The notes: generated by a model from the sequence alone, not told the origin. A stretch of DNA of 64,000 nucleotides from Notolepis coatsorum (GCA_963971535.1 OZ020589.1:97042121-97106120), one strand, 5' to 3'; positions 1 to 16,842 are shown, counted from the first letter of the stretch. Translations and numbers: made by a program.

Positions 1-267
1 CTGGCTTGTAACATCCTACCTACCTCTCCTTAACTCATTCAGTGCCAATCACGGAAAAAGTCGGGTTAACTCACCATGCGTTGAGCGCCAATCACGAGAA
101 ATATCGGGTTTTAATCTGTATTTATTTTATTAGCTATATGCATACATTTTTCATCCATCCAGCCTGATCATTGGGAATGGGTCTGAGCTCGCAAAGGGCA
201 AATACCACCGCCTACGGCTTCCAGCCTGTATTGCACATCATTGAAATCCCTTCCCCTTGGGCTGTAT

Positions 268-1770
268 TAGGGCTGGGCGATAAAACGATAACGATAACTA
301 TCACGATAAATTATTTCCTCGAAATAAACATGAAACGTGGTCGCAAAGTTTCGATATATCGATTTTCCAAGCTTGGATATGAGCACACGCACTAACAACC
401 AATCAGTGAAGGAGATGGCCGACAGCGAAGGAGACCCGCGCTGCACCTCTGGGTAGAGAGGTAGGACTCCAGTAGTAAACAAGGCTGGCTAGGATAATTA
501 GCTTGCACGCCGCTATTTTATAGTTTACGTGCCGAGTGGGTGTGTGGCGTGAATTCTGAGGCCACGGTTAGAGTAGTGTGGGGTATGCGGTGGACGTCGT
601 TGCAATGTATTGGGGCGGAACAGAGTATTTTAGGGTGATATTTAGTACATTGGAAACAAGGCTGGCTAGGATAATTAGCTTGCACGCCGCTATTTTATAG
701 TTTACGTGCGTAGTGGGTGTGTGGCGTGAATTCTGAGGCCACGGTTAGAGTAGTGTGGGGTATGCGGTGGACGTCGTTGCAATGTATTGGGGCGGAACAG
801 AGTATTTTAGGGTGATATTTAGTACATTGGAAACAAGGCTGGCTAGGATAATTAGCTTGCACGCCGCTATTTTATAGTTTACGTGCCGAGTGGGTGTGTG
901 GCGTGAATTCTGAGGCCACGGTTAGAGTAGTGTGGGGTATGCGGTGGACGTCGTTGCAATGTATTGGGGCGGAACAGAGTATTTTAGGGTGATATTTAGT
1001 ACATTGGAAACAAGGCTGGCTAGGATAATTAGCTTGCACGCTGCTATTTTATAGTTTACGTGCGTAGTGGGTGTGTGGCGTGAATTCTGAGGCCACGGTT
1101 AGAGTAGTGTGGGGTATGCGGTGGACGTCGTTGCAATGTATTGGGGCGGAACAGAGTATTTTAGGGTGATATTTAGTACATTGGAAACAAGGCTGGCTAG
1201 GATAATTAGCTTGCACGCCGCTATTTTATAGTTTACGTGCCGAGTGGGTGTGTGGCGTGAATTCTGAGGCCACGGTTAGAGTAGTGTGGGGTATGCGGTG
1301 GACGTCGTTGCAATGTATTGGGGCGGAACAGAGTATTTTAGGGTGATATTTAGTACATTGGAAACAAGGCTGGCTAGGATAATTAGCTTGCACGCCGCTA
1401 TTTTATAGTTTACGTGCCGAGTGGGTGTGTGGCGTGAATTCTGAGGCCACGGTTAGAGTAGTGTGGGGTATGCGGTGGACGTCGTTGCAATGTATTGGGG
1501 CGGAACGGAGTATTTTAAGGTGATAGTTAGTACATTGTCATGGGATACACCGCTTGCTCTGGCTAACTGCTAACGTGCGCGGACTGATGACGACATCAAC
1601 TCGAGACATTCGCAGCACCAAAATAAGTCTATTAATAGCCCGTCCATCGGCACCAGGCATAAGAAGTTAATTAAACTTGACAGAAATTATATCGACGATA
1701 ATTATCGATATAGAGTTATATGAAAATAATTTTATCGCGATAACGTTTTTGGCCATATCGCCCAGCCCTA
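268..1770. mobile_element. hAT non-autonomous element carrying a tandem array
   Basis: Ends are perfect 15-bp inverted repeats (TAGGGCTGGGCGATA), with imperfect extension inward through GATAA-rich sequence. An exact 8-bp direct repeat GGCTGTAT flanks it at 260-267 and 1771-1778, which is the target-site duplication length of hAT transposons. There is no transposase. About 1.06 kb of its 1.5 kb is a six-unit tandem repeat. It is inserted inside the TTAA-flanked element 30-2949 and is therefore younger than it. Confidence 0.85.
477..1537. repeat. 177-bp tandem repeat, about six copies
   Basis: The marker GCTGGCTAGG recurs at 484, 661, 838, 1015, 1192 and 1369, an exact spacing of 177 bases. 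Copies differ at very few positions, for example CCGAG versus GCGTAG-type variants near the middle, with the cleanest divergence in the last unit. Variants alternate (units 1, 3, 5 and 6 against 2 and 4), suggesting expansion of a dimer. No coding frame runs through the units. Confidence 0.95.
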
Positions 1771-2120
1771 GGCTGTATGCTGATCTAACAAGTCCGGTCC
1801 AGGTTTTCCTTCTCGGGCATGCAGTATCGTTATAACACATGGACTGGGGAGACTGGGAGCAGCGTGGATTATGCCTTTCGGACATATAACGTTGGATCAA
1901 TAAACGCGATCAATATTTGGAATGGCGATCAGGAATTGGATTAATCTTTTTGCAGGACATCAAAAACCAGGTAAGGACTCTATGTTACGAATCTTGGGTT
2001 AATCCGATGTTTCTTTCGCCACCATCGGAGTGTGTGTGTGTGTTTCTGACGTTGGCTGCGGGCAAAGCACTGAGAAGCGATTTTTCAGCCCCTGCTTCTG
2101 TTTGTGCATGATGACACATA

Positions 2121-2596
2121 CCGTACTTTTCGGACTATAAGCCGCGGCTTTTTTCCCCATTTTTCAACCCTGCGGCTTATATAACGGTACGGCTTATATG
2201 TGGACAAAACCCGAAAATCGAAATATTGCTTTTTTTACTGCATTGAAATGTTATTTGCTAAACTTAATACAACTTGTAAATGAGTTAATTCTTGTTATTT
2301 GTCCGACAGTATTGTGTCCCAATGGGAGTCATTCTCTGTAGAGGTGGGAGTCATTCTCTGTAGAGGTGGGAACTTAAAGCTCAATATAAGAACACCACCA
2401 ACAGAATCAATCTGTCAATCCTTTCCGTGTCCGGGCCGGGTGAGGTTTCCCGTGTTGAGTCAAATTAAGCCGCAGGCTCCACTCCTTACATATGGTAATT
2501 AAACATTAAAACACATGCGGCTTATATATGTACACAGCATTAAATTTAGCTGCTGCGGCTTATAGTCAGGTGCGGCTTATAGTGCGAAAAGTACGG
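2121..2596. mobile_element. TA-flanked MITE (mariner/pogo-type ends)
   Basis: The element starts CCGTACTTTTCGGACTATAA and ends with its inverted counterpart (one mismatch in the first 20 bases), flanked by TA dinucleotides at 2119-2120 and 2597-2598. A TA duplication points to the Tc1/mariner superfamily. It has no coding capacity. Internally a 22-base unit (GGGAGTCATTCTCTGTAGAG) is duplicated at about 2324-2367, and the motif GCGGCTTATA recurs near both ends. It is nested in the element 30-2949. Confidence 0.75.
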
Positions 2597-3086
2597 TAAT
2601 ACCGATAATCTAGCGTTATTTTCAGAACGATTCTTAAATCAAGCGACAAATGGCACGATTTCTAAGGAAATACATTGAAGCGCCGTTTGCTCGAGTTTCT
2701 TGAGATTAGACAGAATGCTCTGGAAATATACTCTTATTCACCACGGTATAAAACGGAAATGTACGGATGATCCGTTTTGTGCATGTTGACTGGAAGCAAC
2801 TCACTGACAATCAACGGGTGTATTAGATCCATAGCTATACTATTTCATATATTTTAAGCACTCGCAAGTGAACAAAGCGCCCCATTGACTTACAGCGATC
2901 GCGTTCTACCCAGAAGGTAGACAGCGACCCCTGGCGCTGAATGAGTTAATAAAGTGGACTGCTTTGCACTGTCTGCCTGTGTCTCTGTGCCGGAGGGCCT
3001 CTTCAAAAGCCACATATCTGGCATGTGGCAGAGGCTATTACCATACCACCGTAAAACAGAAGGTTACTCCTTCACGAAGATAGAAC

Positions 3087-3348
3087 TTAAGGAACATACA
3101 AACATTTTGGGAAATTTGCGTATAGTCTTCTCCAGAGAGAGACAAGAAGATAGATATCAGTTTCCTCTCTGTGCGTTCAGTAGAAAGCTATCTGGCTGCA
3201 CATTAGTGCCTTCCATTCATTGTGCTAAACTAGGCTAACGTGCAGCCAGATAGCTTTCTACTGAACGCACAGAGAGGAAACTGGTCTATCTTCTTGTCTC
3301 TCTCTGGAGAAGACAATATGCTAATTTCATGTTGGTGTGTTCTTTTAA
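3087..3348. mobile_element. Hairpin (foldback) MITE with TTAA ends
   Basis: Almost the whole element is an inverted repeat. The left arm runs through CTTCTCCAGAGAGAGACAAG and the CAGTAGAAAGCTATCTGGC block, and the same blocks return reverse-complemented on the right. Ends are TTAA plus AGGAACA-type sequence. Related copies lie at 9201 and 23472. It carries no gene. Transcribed across, it would form a long stem. Confidence 0.75.
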
Positions 3349-4346
<998 letters not shown>

Positions 4347-4418
4347 CTAGGAGAGGAGAACAAACAGTTCGAAAATAGTCATTCATCTTTCACCTGGGAG
4401 ACTTAACACATTCGCAGC

Positions 4419-4761
4419 CAGGGACGTGCATAGACATTTGAGGGTCTATTGCTCTAACCCCCCCCCCCCCTTATATATAAAAGTATAAAATATTTTCACC
4501 ACTCATAAGGGCACTTTAGCTTTAGACATTTTTCAACCGTGGGGGCACATGGTCAAGTTTAGACCAATGGGGCATGTCCTCTCGTTTTTGCCACTCAAAA
4601 GGGCACTTTAGCACCAGGGGGCGCGGCAGTGTCACTGCGCCTTCTTGACCCTCCCTGTATTTGCACATTTTTGATGTAAAAGAAAAAAAGGCTCTCCGGA
4701 GGGGCAACTCAGCCAATCAGAGTAAACAGGCAACAATAGCCCGTACCGGTGCACATCCCTG
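4419..4761. mobile_element. hAT-like MITE remnant
   Basis: Termini CAGGGACGTGCATAGAC and, reversed, CAGGGATGTGCACCGG are inverted partners. The flanking 8-mers match only partly, so the duplication has decayed. It contains a repeated GGGCACTTTAG module (near 4509 and 4601) and a C run at 4459-4470. It lies in the klc intron between exons 8 and 7. Confidence 0.5.
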
Positions 4762-4917
4762 TATTCAACTTCATACTTTATTTTCCTTTCGGAACATCCA
4801 TTTGGCAGCCATTCCCACAACAAAAGACCAACAATATTGATGCCCTTCCCTTTGAGTAAACAATATTTACTCCCCTCCCTTTGTTGGTTTAGTCTACCTG
4901 ATAATAAATGTAAATAA

Positions 4918-5534
4918 TAGGGATGTCCGATATTATCGGCCTACCGTTATTATCGGCCGATATCGGCATTAAAATGTGATATCGGAGGGAGCTCCAGTAG
5001 CTCACCGCATATCTCGGCGCTATTTCTGCGTCGGGGAAAACCGTGCTGCGTCACGGATCTGGTGGACACGAGTTCGATTCCCGGACCCGCCATCATTTAT
5101 CAGAATGTCTTCCCCTGCTCTATATCCCGTTTCAACCCGTTTCTGTGTCGGTCATGGCTGACCAGAAAAGTGATAAACGCTAAAAAATAAAGTAAAAAAA
5201 AAAAAAAAAAAAAAAATGTGATATCGGAAAATATCGGTATCGGTTTTCAAAAAAAAAAAAAAAACATCTTTTGTTTTTTACATTTCTATAACCTTTATTT
5301 ACCCAGGCAAGCAAGTAAGAACAAATTCTGATTTTATTTATTGTAAAAAGTATGCATAATGTTGTGTTAATTCCACAACAAGAGATATGTAATGTTAATT
5401 ACCTGAAATTATTACATTTTTTGGGGGGGGAACCCTGCATATATCGGTATCGGTTGATATCGGTATCGGAAATTAAGAGTTGGACAATATCGGTATATCG
5501 GTATCGGTAAAAAAGCCAATATCGAGCATCCCTA
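4918..5534. mobile_element. hAT non-autonomous element (TAGGGATGTCCGATA family)
   Basis: The ends TAGGGATGTCCGATATT and AATATCGAGCATCCCTA are inverted, and the exact 8-bp duplication GTAAATAA flanks them (4910-4917 and 5535-5542). The interior is rich in ATCGG repeats. A SINE sits inside at 4987-5212. A second copy at 44372-44641, opposite orientation, lacks the SINE. Confidence 0.85.
4987..5212 (+). mobile_element. tRNA-derived SINE, copy 1
   Basis: It has a tRNA-like head with A-box-like TAGCTCACCG at about 4998 and B box GTTCGATTCCC at about 5072, a roughly 110-bp unrelated body, and a long A tail. The 16-bp duplication AAAATGTGATATCGGA occurs at 4971-4986 and 5213-5228, the hallmark of LINE-mediated insertion. 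The spacing between the two boxes is wider than in an ordinary tRNA gene, so it is not a functional tRNA. A close relative lies on the minus strand at 41303-41516. Confidence 0.88.
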
Positions 5535-5635
5535 GTAAATAACTAACTATCTTCTTGTCCCATCTCCTCTTTCTCCAGTGTCTTTTTATTTCTGGTTGCC
5601 GAGCTTCGAGGGAAGAATTTGCACTCTGTTCGTTC

Positions 5636-6311
5636 TTAACACTTTCATTGCCAATGACGCTATATGTCGTTTGTTCATGTCGACCGTTTATTGCCAGCGA
5701 CGCTATATAGCGTTTGTTTATCGTTTTTATTTATTTATTAAAATACATATTTACAGTACCCAGCGCTGAATCAATAAACGCGATCGATATTTGGAATGGC
5801 GATCAGGAATTGGAATCATCTTTTTGGAGAACATCTGATCTGAGGTAAGGAATCTATTTGACCAGTCTTGGGATAATCAGAGCTGTTTTCACCTATATAT
5901 CAACGTGTCCCATATGTGTGTGTGTGGCTGTGTGTGTGTGTGTGCGCTGATCAGGAAATGAGAATAGATTTTTCAGCTCGCTTCTCTAGCGTGCATAAGT
6001 ACACATATACTATCGATAATCTAGCGTTTATTTGAAAACTATTCATAAATAGGCCAAAAAATTACAACGTTTTTTGTGTATTCCAGAATATTCCAGTAAA
6101 TGACGTTTATCACGGAATCTTTATATTTTCCTGAAACAATTAAAAAACAATCCGTTTCGACAATGTTGACTGCAAACAAGTCATTGATAAGCAACGGGCA
6201 GATCAGCCATAATTTAAGACATAGATTATGCGTTCACAACGCTATCATTGAAGTGGGTGGCGGCATTCAAGGGGGTAAAAAGGAAAACACGGCCGGCACG
6301 GAAAGTGTTAA
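5636..6311. mobile_element. TTAA-flanked piggyBac-like MITE
   Basis: It begins TTAACACTTTCATTGCCA and ends GGAAAGTGTTAA. The core (near 5768-5850), containing GGAATGGCGATCAGGAATTG, is shared with the elements at 30-2949 and 28190-30785. It is a compact representative of the family, with no transposase. Confidence 0.7.
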
Positions 6312-6517
6312 AGCTGCACTGATTATTTTCTGAGCACTAGAGGGCAGCATGGAGCCACTCTAAACAAACCCTTAATTTCTCGCAAAATTAAAGCCTCATC
6401 TTGTTTCACCAAAGATCATTATAAATTGAAAGATCTTGTATCCAAGAGATTCACTGAAAATAATAATCGTTTTCGAGCATGGATTATTACACTTCAACCA
6501 CAATACATAGAACTAAT

Positions 6518-6975
6518 CTTTTTTTTTTTTTTTTTTTTTATTATCTTTCTTCCCCTCCTTTTTCCCGATTTTTCTCCCATCCCACCCTTCCTGGTTGTTG
6601 CGTACTTTCCCCTACTGTTGGTCCGGGAGACCGGAGACTGTCACATGCTTTCCTCCGACGCATGTGCAGCCTGGGGCAGGCCAACCTGGCCGCGCAGGTT
6701 CTCACCGGGGAGAGTGTAGCGTGTGGGAGGCCACACTATCTCTCCTCAGTTCCAACCCTCGCTGAGCAGGCGCCCCGACCGAACTGTAGGGGTCGCTGTC
6801 CACAACGCCCAGGACCCACCCTTCAGCTTTCCCACCCCCTGATACAGCCAATTGTATCGGTGTGAGAGGCCAGCCAAGCTGATAGCAACGCCGGGAGCTG
6901 GATTCGAACAGGCGAATCCTAGTGTCTCCCGGTGTTGGTGACGAACGTAATCTCCGTGCGCCACCTGCCCCCCCT
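6518..6975 (-). mobile_element. Long tRNA-derived SINE, full-length copy
   Basis: On the minus strand it starts GGGGGGCAGGTGGCGCACGG, has a B box GTTCGAATCC, a roughly 300-bp body and an A-rich tail (the T run at 6520-6539 on plus). The 13-bp duplication ACATAGAACTAAT flanks it at 6505-6517 and 6976-6988. A truncated second copy with the same body lies at 26957-27394. Small open frames across it are incidental. Confidence 0.85.
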
Positions 6976-7156
6976 ACATAGAACTAATTAAGAGATTTGC
7001 TGGATTTTTCTTTTCCAAATGCATACAGTAGGTTTATAAAATATGCAGAACTAAAGCACAGGCCTGAAGCACAACTCAAGTTGGTCATATTCATCCTGCT
7101 CAAGAAAATCTAAATAAATGGAGGACATTTCTACTAAAAAGTACTTTCCATACATG

Positions 7157-8220
7157 CAGGGAGCTAAATTAACTTTTTGACTCACCGGCCAGTGGCGGGT
7201 AGATGGGAAGAGTCTACCCGCCAAGCATATTTCTTACCTGCCAACATTTTTTTGATTAAAAAATATATATATTTTATATAATTTTTTTTTTAAATAAAAT
7301 ATATATTATATAATCATACTTGTAGTTGTATTATCTGCGAGACATCGCCACCACGCAATAAGTCAAAATGCTTGCTATCTGCAAACAGCTCCACTGTCTG
7401 TGTGTATACTTGAGTAGCCTCCAGCTCCAGCAAGGATTCACCGGCCCTGCAGCTAGACCCTATATTCAGCTAGACCCTACATTCAGCATGCAAGGATTCT
7501 CCGGCGATGCAGCTGGACCCTATTTATAACGTTACGTTACGGTTCTTTTGTCAAATCACATTCAACATGCCCTCAGCTAGAATACGCATTCAATCAATGT
7601 TATAAGACATTGATATCAGGAGCTATCTGTAGCTACTGCTAGCCCGGTAGATAACGTTAAGACAATTTAGTTTACTGGGACAGATCGATCTATCGTGAGC
7701 TAGCTAACGCGAGCTAACGAGGGAACGGAGGTATTATGCACTCGAGTAGACTATTGCTGGAGCATTTGTTGATATCAGCAGCTATCAGTAGCTAGCCAGC
7801 TAGATACCGTTAGACAATGCCTCGTCATGTATTAAACTAAAAGTGAATAGTTGACTGGGTCATTGTTTAAACAGTAACGGTAGCTCATGGAAGTCCGCTC
7901 TTCTAGAGCAGACTGCGAGCAGAAGCCCTTAGCCAATAGTATCCCGCTGCAGGGCTGGGCGGATATGACTCGTTGCCACGGTTCTTTTCAAAATAAGAGT
8001 ATCATACGAACCTAATTGTTGCTAACTGCCAGAGCCATCGATATTATGACTGGAGATGCGCTTGGGGCGGAAATGAGACCCGCACAGATTTTCAAAATAA
8101 GAGTATCGTTATGAACTTGATTGATTACACGACACACGGCGGGCAGCCCTCTAAGTGTCAAGCGCCAAAGGTAAAAACTGACCGCCCCTGGCGGGCGGCG
8201 GGCTTTAGTTTCGGTCCCTG
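7157..8220. mobile_element. hAT non-autonomous element
   Basis: Ends CAGGGAGC and GGTCCCTG are short inverted repeats, flanked by an exact 8-bp duplication CATACATG (7149-7156 and 8221-8228). The interior has two related segments (GCAAGGATTC-CCGGC-GCAGCT near 7430 and 7490, and GATATCAG-AGCTATC-GTAGCTA near 7614 and 7770), so part of it is internally duplicated. There is no transposase frame. Confidence 0.85.
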
Positions 8221-8394
8221 CATACATGACTTGTAAACAGTACAGTAAAACAAAAAAAATAAACCCATTCTCAATTTCACCTAAACTCACACACCAAACA
8301 AAGTCTGTCCTCCTCTAGGGTGGCGTTAAACCTGCCTGGCTGTATGACTTTGTGATATGAGCTATAATCTGGTATTGGCTGGATGGACCACACT

Positions 8395-8812
8395 TGTAAG
8401 TAGAAGAAATGGCTCCCCATCAAATTCCGCATCACCCTCCTCATCACGTACAAGTCCCTCCATGCTCTAGTCTAGCACCTCAGTATCTCACTGACCTCCT
8501 CCACCCCTACACTCAGACACCGGTCAGCTCTCCAATGCCCGAACCAGACTGCGGACCTTTGGGGACATAGCTTTCAGTGTGGCAGCTCCCACCCTCTGGA
8601 ACTCCCTCCCCGCAGAACTCCGCAATGCCCCAACTCTGGACTGCTTCAAGAAACTCCTCAAAACTCACCTCTTTAACATGGCCTTTGACCTCTAGCTTCC
8701 GACACTTAATGTTGTGCGTCTGTCCATGTTCGTCTCTCGTCTGTGTGTAAAGCGACCTTGGGTTTCATGAAAGGCGCTATATAAAATTAAGTTATTATTA
8801 TTATTGTAGGTT
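8395..8812 (+). mobile_element. LINE 3' end (L2-like), decayed
   Basis: The sequence translates, with breaks, into the C-terminal tail of a LINE ORF2 (a WLPIKFRITLLITYKSLH-like block followed by the conserved LWNSLP-type segment). It ends with CGCTATATAAAATTAAGTTA and a TTA microsatellite. It is 5'-truncated and non-functional. It lies about 180 bases downstream, in gene orientation, of klc exon 7. Confidence 0.7.
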
Positions 8813-8872
8813 TTGGTCTTTTTGTACGCTATGTTGACATTGACAATAAGAAAAAATGTAAAAAAAAAATCA

Positions 8873-9458
<586 letters not shown>

Positions 9459-9464
9459 GAGTCA

Positions 9465-13380
<3,916 letters not shown>

Positions 13381-13432
13381 TATACAGAGTGATGTGTGTA
13401 TACAGACAGTGATGTGTGTATACATGTGTGTT
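13381..13432. repeat. GTATACAGA-GTGATGTGT minisatellite fragment
   Basis: Two to three units of about 20 bases with the same motif (GTGATGTGTGTATACAGA) as the longer array at 20137-20300 beside klc exon 5, about 6.7 kb away in the same intron. Confidence 0.7.
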
Positions 13433-13678
13433 GTACTGTAGCACTATTTTACTCCACGAAGCAGACTTGTCTAAATCACTATGGCAACAGATCGAAATTT
13501 TTTAACCTGCTCCAGAGCAGGTTTAGTTGAGTTAGCTGGATATAAGCTGGCCACTCCCTCGGAACAAAATGGTAGCTCCCTTCCTCAGAGATTGATTGAA
13601 AACTTTATTAAAGGGGAACTATCTTATAAATGGCCCTTTTCAGTGTTTAGCATTGTTTCCTAGCTATGTGGACTTATA

Positions 13679-15868
13679 TTAACACTTTGATTGCCCAAGG
13701 TTAAATTCATGATATACCATCCCTTGCCAGCTCTATTTAACATGGAGAAGTTCCCCTTCTTTGCAGGGCTATAACTTTTTAAATTCTATTGCTAGTAGGG
13801 ATGGGTATCGTTAGGATTTTATCGATACTACTACTCCTATCGATACTGCTTAACGGTTCGGTACTTTATCGATACTCTTATCGGTTCTTTTTGATAATTT
13901 TTTTATGATTTTTATATTTGCAGTTGAGAGCATTGGTCATCTCCCTACAGTAAAGATTAGAAATGATTGAATTATTGTAAATTTGTGTGGAGTGGTGGGA
14001 ATAGCTGCTTCAATAATAACTTATAACAACAACAGACAAGTTAGACAACTATGTATACAAAAAAAACGATATACACTGAATGATTAGTTGTTACCTAAAG
14101 TCCTTGGACTCCACTGTAGAGAACGGGTGCAGGCCTTTGACAACAAACTTTGTCACAGCCCTGTGACACTCGTTCACCCTATCCTCTGTCATCTTTCCTC
14201 TAGCTGCTAGGGAGAAAGGACTTTGGGTGGTGGAGGTAGAGGGAGGATGGATGTGTGGTGGGCTCACTGGGACACATTGGTGGCTGACCTCAGCTTGACG
14301 ATCTATAAAAAGTTTTTAGATTGTAGTATTTGTAGCTAAACAATTATTTTGTTTATTAGCCTATTTGTAATAATTCGTTATTAGCCTAGGAAACTCCGTA
14401 TCTTGGCTTACCGGCTGCAGTGGACGTGGATGCAGATGGACCACTGCGCGCAAGGCAGTCGAATACGGCGCATTTCTGCAAACTAATAGTGTTTTGCAAA
14501 CAAATGTTTTGATAGATTGCTCGTATTGCCACCCTTACTGGCAAATGTTTTGTTGCACTTGTGAACGCTTCGCTCTATCCGCCATCACGACTCAGTCCAT
14601 GCAGAGCTGTCTGTGTCTGTGTGCAGCGCGCGTCAGCACGGAGACAGCGCTGAGATGCTTCCAGCTGCAGCACATCAGGTGTGCGGGGCTTGTATGTGCG
14701 GGGCTTGTAAGCGCTGCGGTCTGACGTGCTGCAGCTGCATACTATTGACAGCGCTTTCATTAAGGAGTACCCGTATGTATGTGTAGCGCGACTCGCGAGG
14801 AGTGTGTGTAATAATGACTCGCTGCGACTCGCTTCTCGTGCAGAGACAGAGAGAGGAGAGATCGTTCGCAACTTTTAAATAATAATAATAATAATAATAA
14901 TAATAATTTCTCTAGAGTATCGATAGCAGTACCGAGGACGTCGGAGCTTATAAATACTCCGGTATTTTCTAATATAGTACCGGTTCCCGTTTAAAACCGG
15001 GGTCCGGGGGGCATCCCTAATTGCTAGATTGCCATTATTAGGGCCCATTCAATGTCCTATATGTATTGTTCATGGTGTAGCAACGTTAAACTTTTTCATT
15101 CACATATTCATACTAAAATATGGTCTAAAGTATAAGTATGTTTTCATCTCTTTCTGCAGCTTTCTCCAGAACGTGATTTATAGCCCCAAATGCATTATAT
15201 TGATGATCAAATACAGTTTGGTAGGAATCTGTGCGAGATCAAAAATTTCAACTGGACGTACTTCTAGAATTTACTACACGTCATCTGATGTTGACCGGAT
15301 GGGCGAGGGGGCGTTTATAATTCCGTGGGCAACGTTATACCATTCATCTAATGTGGGTCATATGTTCATCATAGCAGTTTATATCGAACACGGTAATACT
15401 ACACGCTAAAACTCACCCCAGTCTCCTCGGGCCGTTGGGCGATCAGCGTGGAGTAGACAGTTTTCGATTATGGGATGTTGAAATGCCCGATCTATTTCCA
15501 GGTTGTATAATAGTATATACGTCCAAATCATGTTGTTTTTTCGAGTTATTTCCACCGATCGATGTTCACTGTGTGAAGACAGAGTCTCTCTAACATTAGC
15601 GAGTGTCCGGACCCCATATGGAGTGAGTCCTGCCGGGTTAAAGGTTGATATCCGGTTTCGATCTGCCGATCGGCCACCAGATGGTGCTCTTGAACCGCTA
15701 GAGGGTTGAGAGGAGATCAGCACTGTGTGTCAAGGCTCCGGAACGGAAATATGATTTCGATCACAGATTTTTGAAATATTGATATCAAAGACGAGTTCCG
15801 GCGTCCTCTGCAACTTGAGCATGGCGGGGAATGACGAGTTCCGGCGTTTTCGGCAGTTAAAGTGTTAA
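13679..15868. mobile_element. TTAA-flanked piggyBac-like element
   Basis: The left end TTAACACTTTGATTGCCC and the right end CGGCAGTTAAAGTGTTAA are inverted partners at TTAA sites. The interior modules (GGCTATAACTTTTTAAATT, and TTCATTCACATATTCATACT followed by AAAAT) recur in the elements at 25270, 41115 and 52466. A hAT element (13796-15019) splits it. Confidence 0.75.
13796..15019. mobile_element. hAT non-autonomous element
   Basis: The short termini TAGGGATG and CATCCCTA are flanked by the exact 8-bp duplication ATTGCTAG (13788-13795 and 15020-15027). The subterminal regions are rich in TATCGATAC. An AAT microsatellite lies near 14878-14908. Uninterrupted relatives of the host element elsewhere in the window confirm the insertion point. 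Confidence 0.85.
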
Positions 15869-16029
15869 TATGATCTATGTCTCTAATTCTCATATTGGCG
15901 CATTCTTCCAATTCTCCTCTCACAATATTCACCCTCACTGAACTGAGTCATCTGAAAATGTGCTGATTTGTGATGTCAAGAGAAACTCAGCTGCATAATA
16001 ATGTAGCAGTTGATGTGGCTAGGGTTACA

Positions 16030-16200
16030 GTGGTTGGAGCCCAGGCTCAAAACGGCTTAAGATCTTGAGGTAGAAAAATGCTGTTTTTGAGTACTTGATT
16101 AGAAATACAAAACAATGAATTAAAAAAAAAAATTATTACAGAGGTGTTCCATAAACTCACAGGAATTGTGTAAAAGTGCCCAAATAGTGAAAGAAATAGT
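16030..16200. repeat. Dispersed repeat fragment shared with 28315-28475
   Basis: In reverse complement this segment matches the left part of the TTAA element at 28190: the CACAATTCCTGTGAGT block, then an A-rich run, then the AAGTACTCAAAA-like block and GGGCTCC. Function unknown. Confidence 0.6.
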
Positions 16201-16218
16201 AAAATAGTTTCCCTTTAA

Positions 16219-16470
16219 CAGATTGCAGAATGGGGTACAATACAGTATGGCTCAATACACACAATTGTTAAGGGGATGCAGACCCAGAGAAAGACTTTCG
16301 TCTTGCTTACATCAGGGTCCCCCATTTTCAATTCATGACATTTATGACATACACAACATACAGTCCTGTTACATTTGTAACATACAAGATACCTGTATGC
16401 AAATATACAGTACTGTTAAACAGAGACCCTAACAGAAAATATACACATACGAGGGGGAGGAAACTGTACA
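16219..16470 (-). mobile_element. LINE 3' UTR fragment (same family as 34680-36830)
   Basis: The string AATACAGTA-GGCTCAATACAC and the following CATCAGGGTCCCCCATTTTC block are shared with the 3' part of the antisense LINE at 34680, and with shorter pieces near 18118 and 24745. Only non-coding 3' sequence is present. Confidence 0.65.
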
Positions 16471-16477
16471 TTGGGAG

Positions 16478-16842
16478 GGGGTGTTTGGACATTTACGGGG
16501 GCCAGTTTCGAATTGCAGCCTCCCGTAGGTGCTCTTTGATCCCATTATACCATTCTGAATAATGTTTTCGTGAGATGATTTCCAGAATGTATTGATTTCA
16601 TAGAATGTGTGAAATAGGCCTATAATTAAAAACAATCAAATACATTAAACTGGTAAAAGAAATGCTTTTGAAATGTAAAATAATAGACCTAAAATGCTGC
16701 TAATAAATCATATTCAGCCTATGGATTTCCTACATACTGCAAGATGTTTGAGCTGCAGGATGAGGCAAGCTTGTTTCTGATGGAGAATGCGTCCCAGCTC
16801 GCTGCCCACCTCCAATGCCAACTGGATATCAATTGAGGGGGA
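16478..16842. repeat. Left arm of a 365-bp inverted repeat
   Basis: This arm returns reverse-complemented at about 18826-19200 with high similarity; both contain CAATTCGAAACTGGCCCCCG and a shared 50-residue-scale open frame by virtue of the duplication. The pair looks like long terminal inverted repeats or an inverted duplication of an unidentified element. A LINE interrupts the left copy immediately after GAGGGGG. Confidence 0.75.

Larger units (their letters stand above)
30..2949. mobile_element. TTAA-flanked piggyBac-like non-autonomous element (composite)
   Basis: Both ends carry TTAA followed by matching inverted termini: TTAACTCATTCAGTGCCA on the left and, reverse-complemented, TTAACTCATTCAGCGCCA on the right. 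A TTAA target site with short inverted repeats is the piggyBac signature. No transposase frame is visible. A hAT element (268-1770) and a TA-flanked MITE (2121-2596) are nested inside. The core around 1895-2110 is shared with the elements at 5636 and 28190, so this is a family. Its position corresponds to the klc intron after the last visible exon. Confidence 0.75.

Noticed and set aside
4987-5082. Possible tRNA gene
   Set aside because: The box spacing is too long, there is no complete cloverleaf, and an A tail with target duplications shows a SINE.
14494-14871. Frames of 76-98 codons around 14.5-14.9 kb
   Set aside because: They lie inside the hAT element 13796-15019 and have no transposase or other motif.
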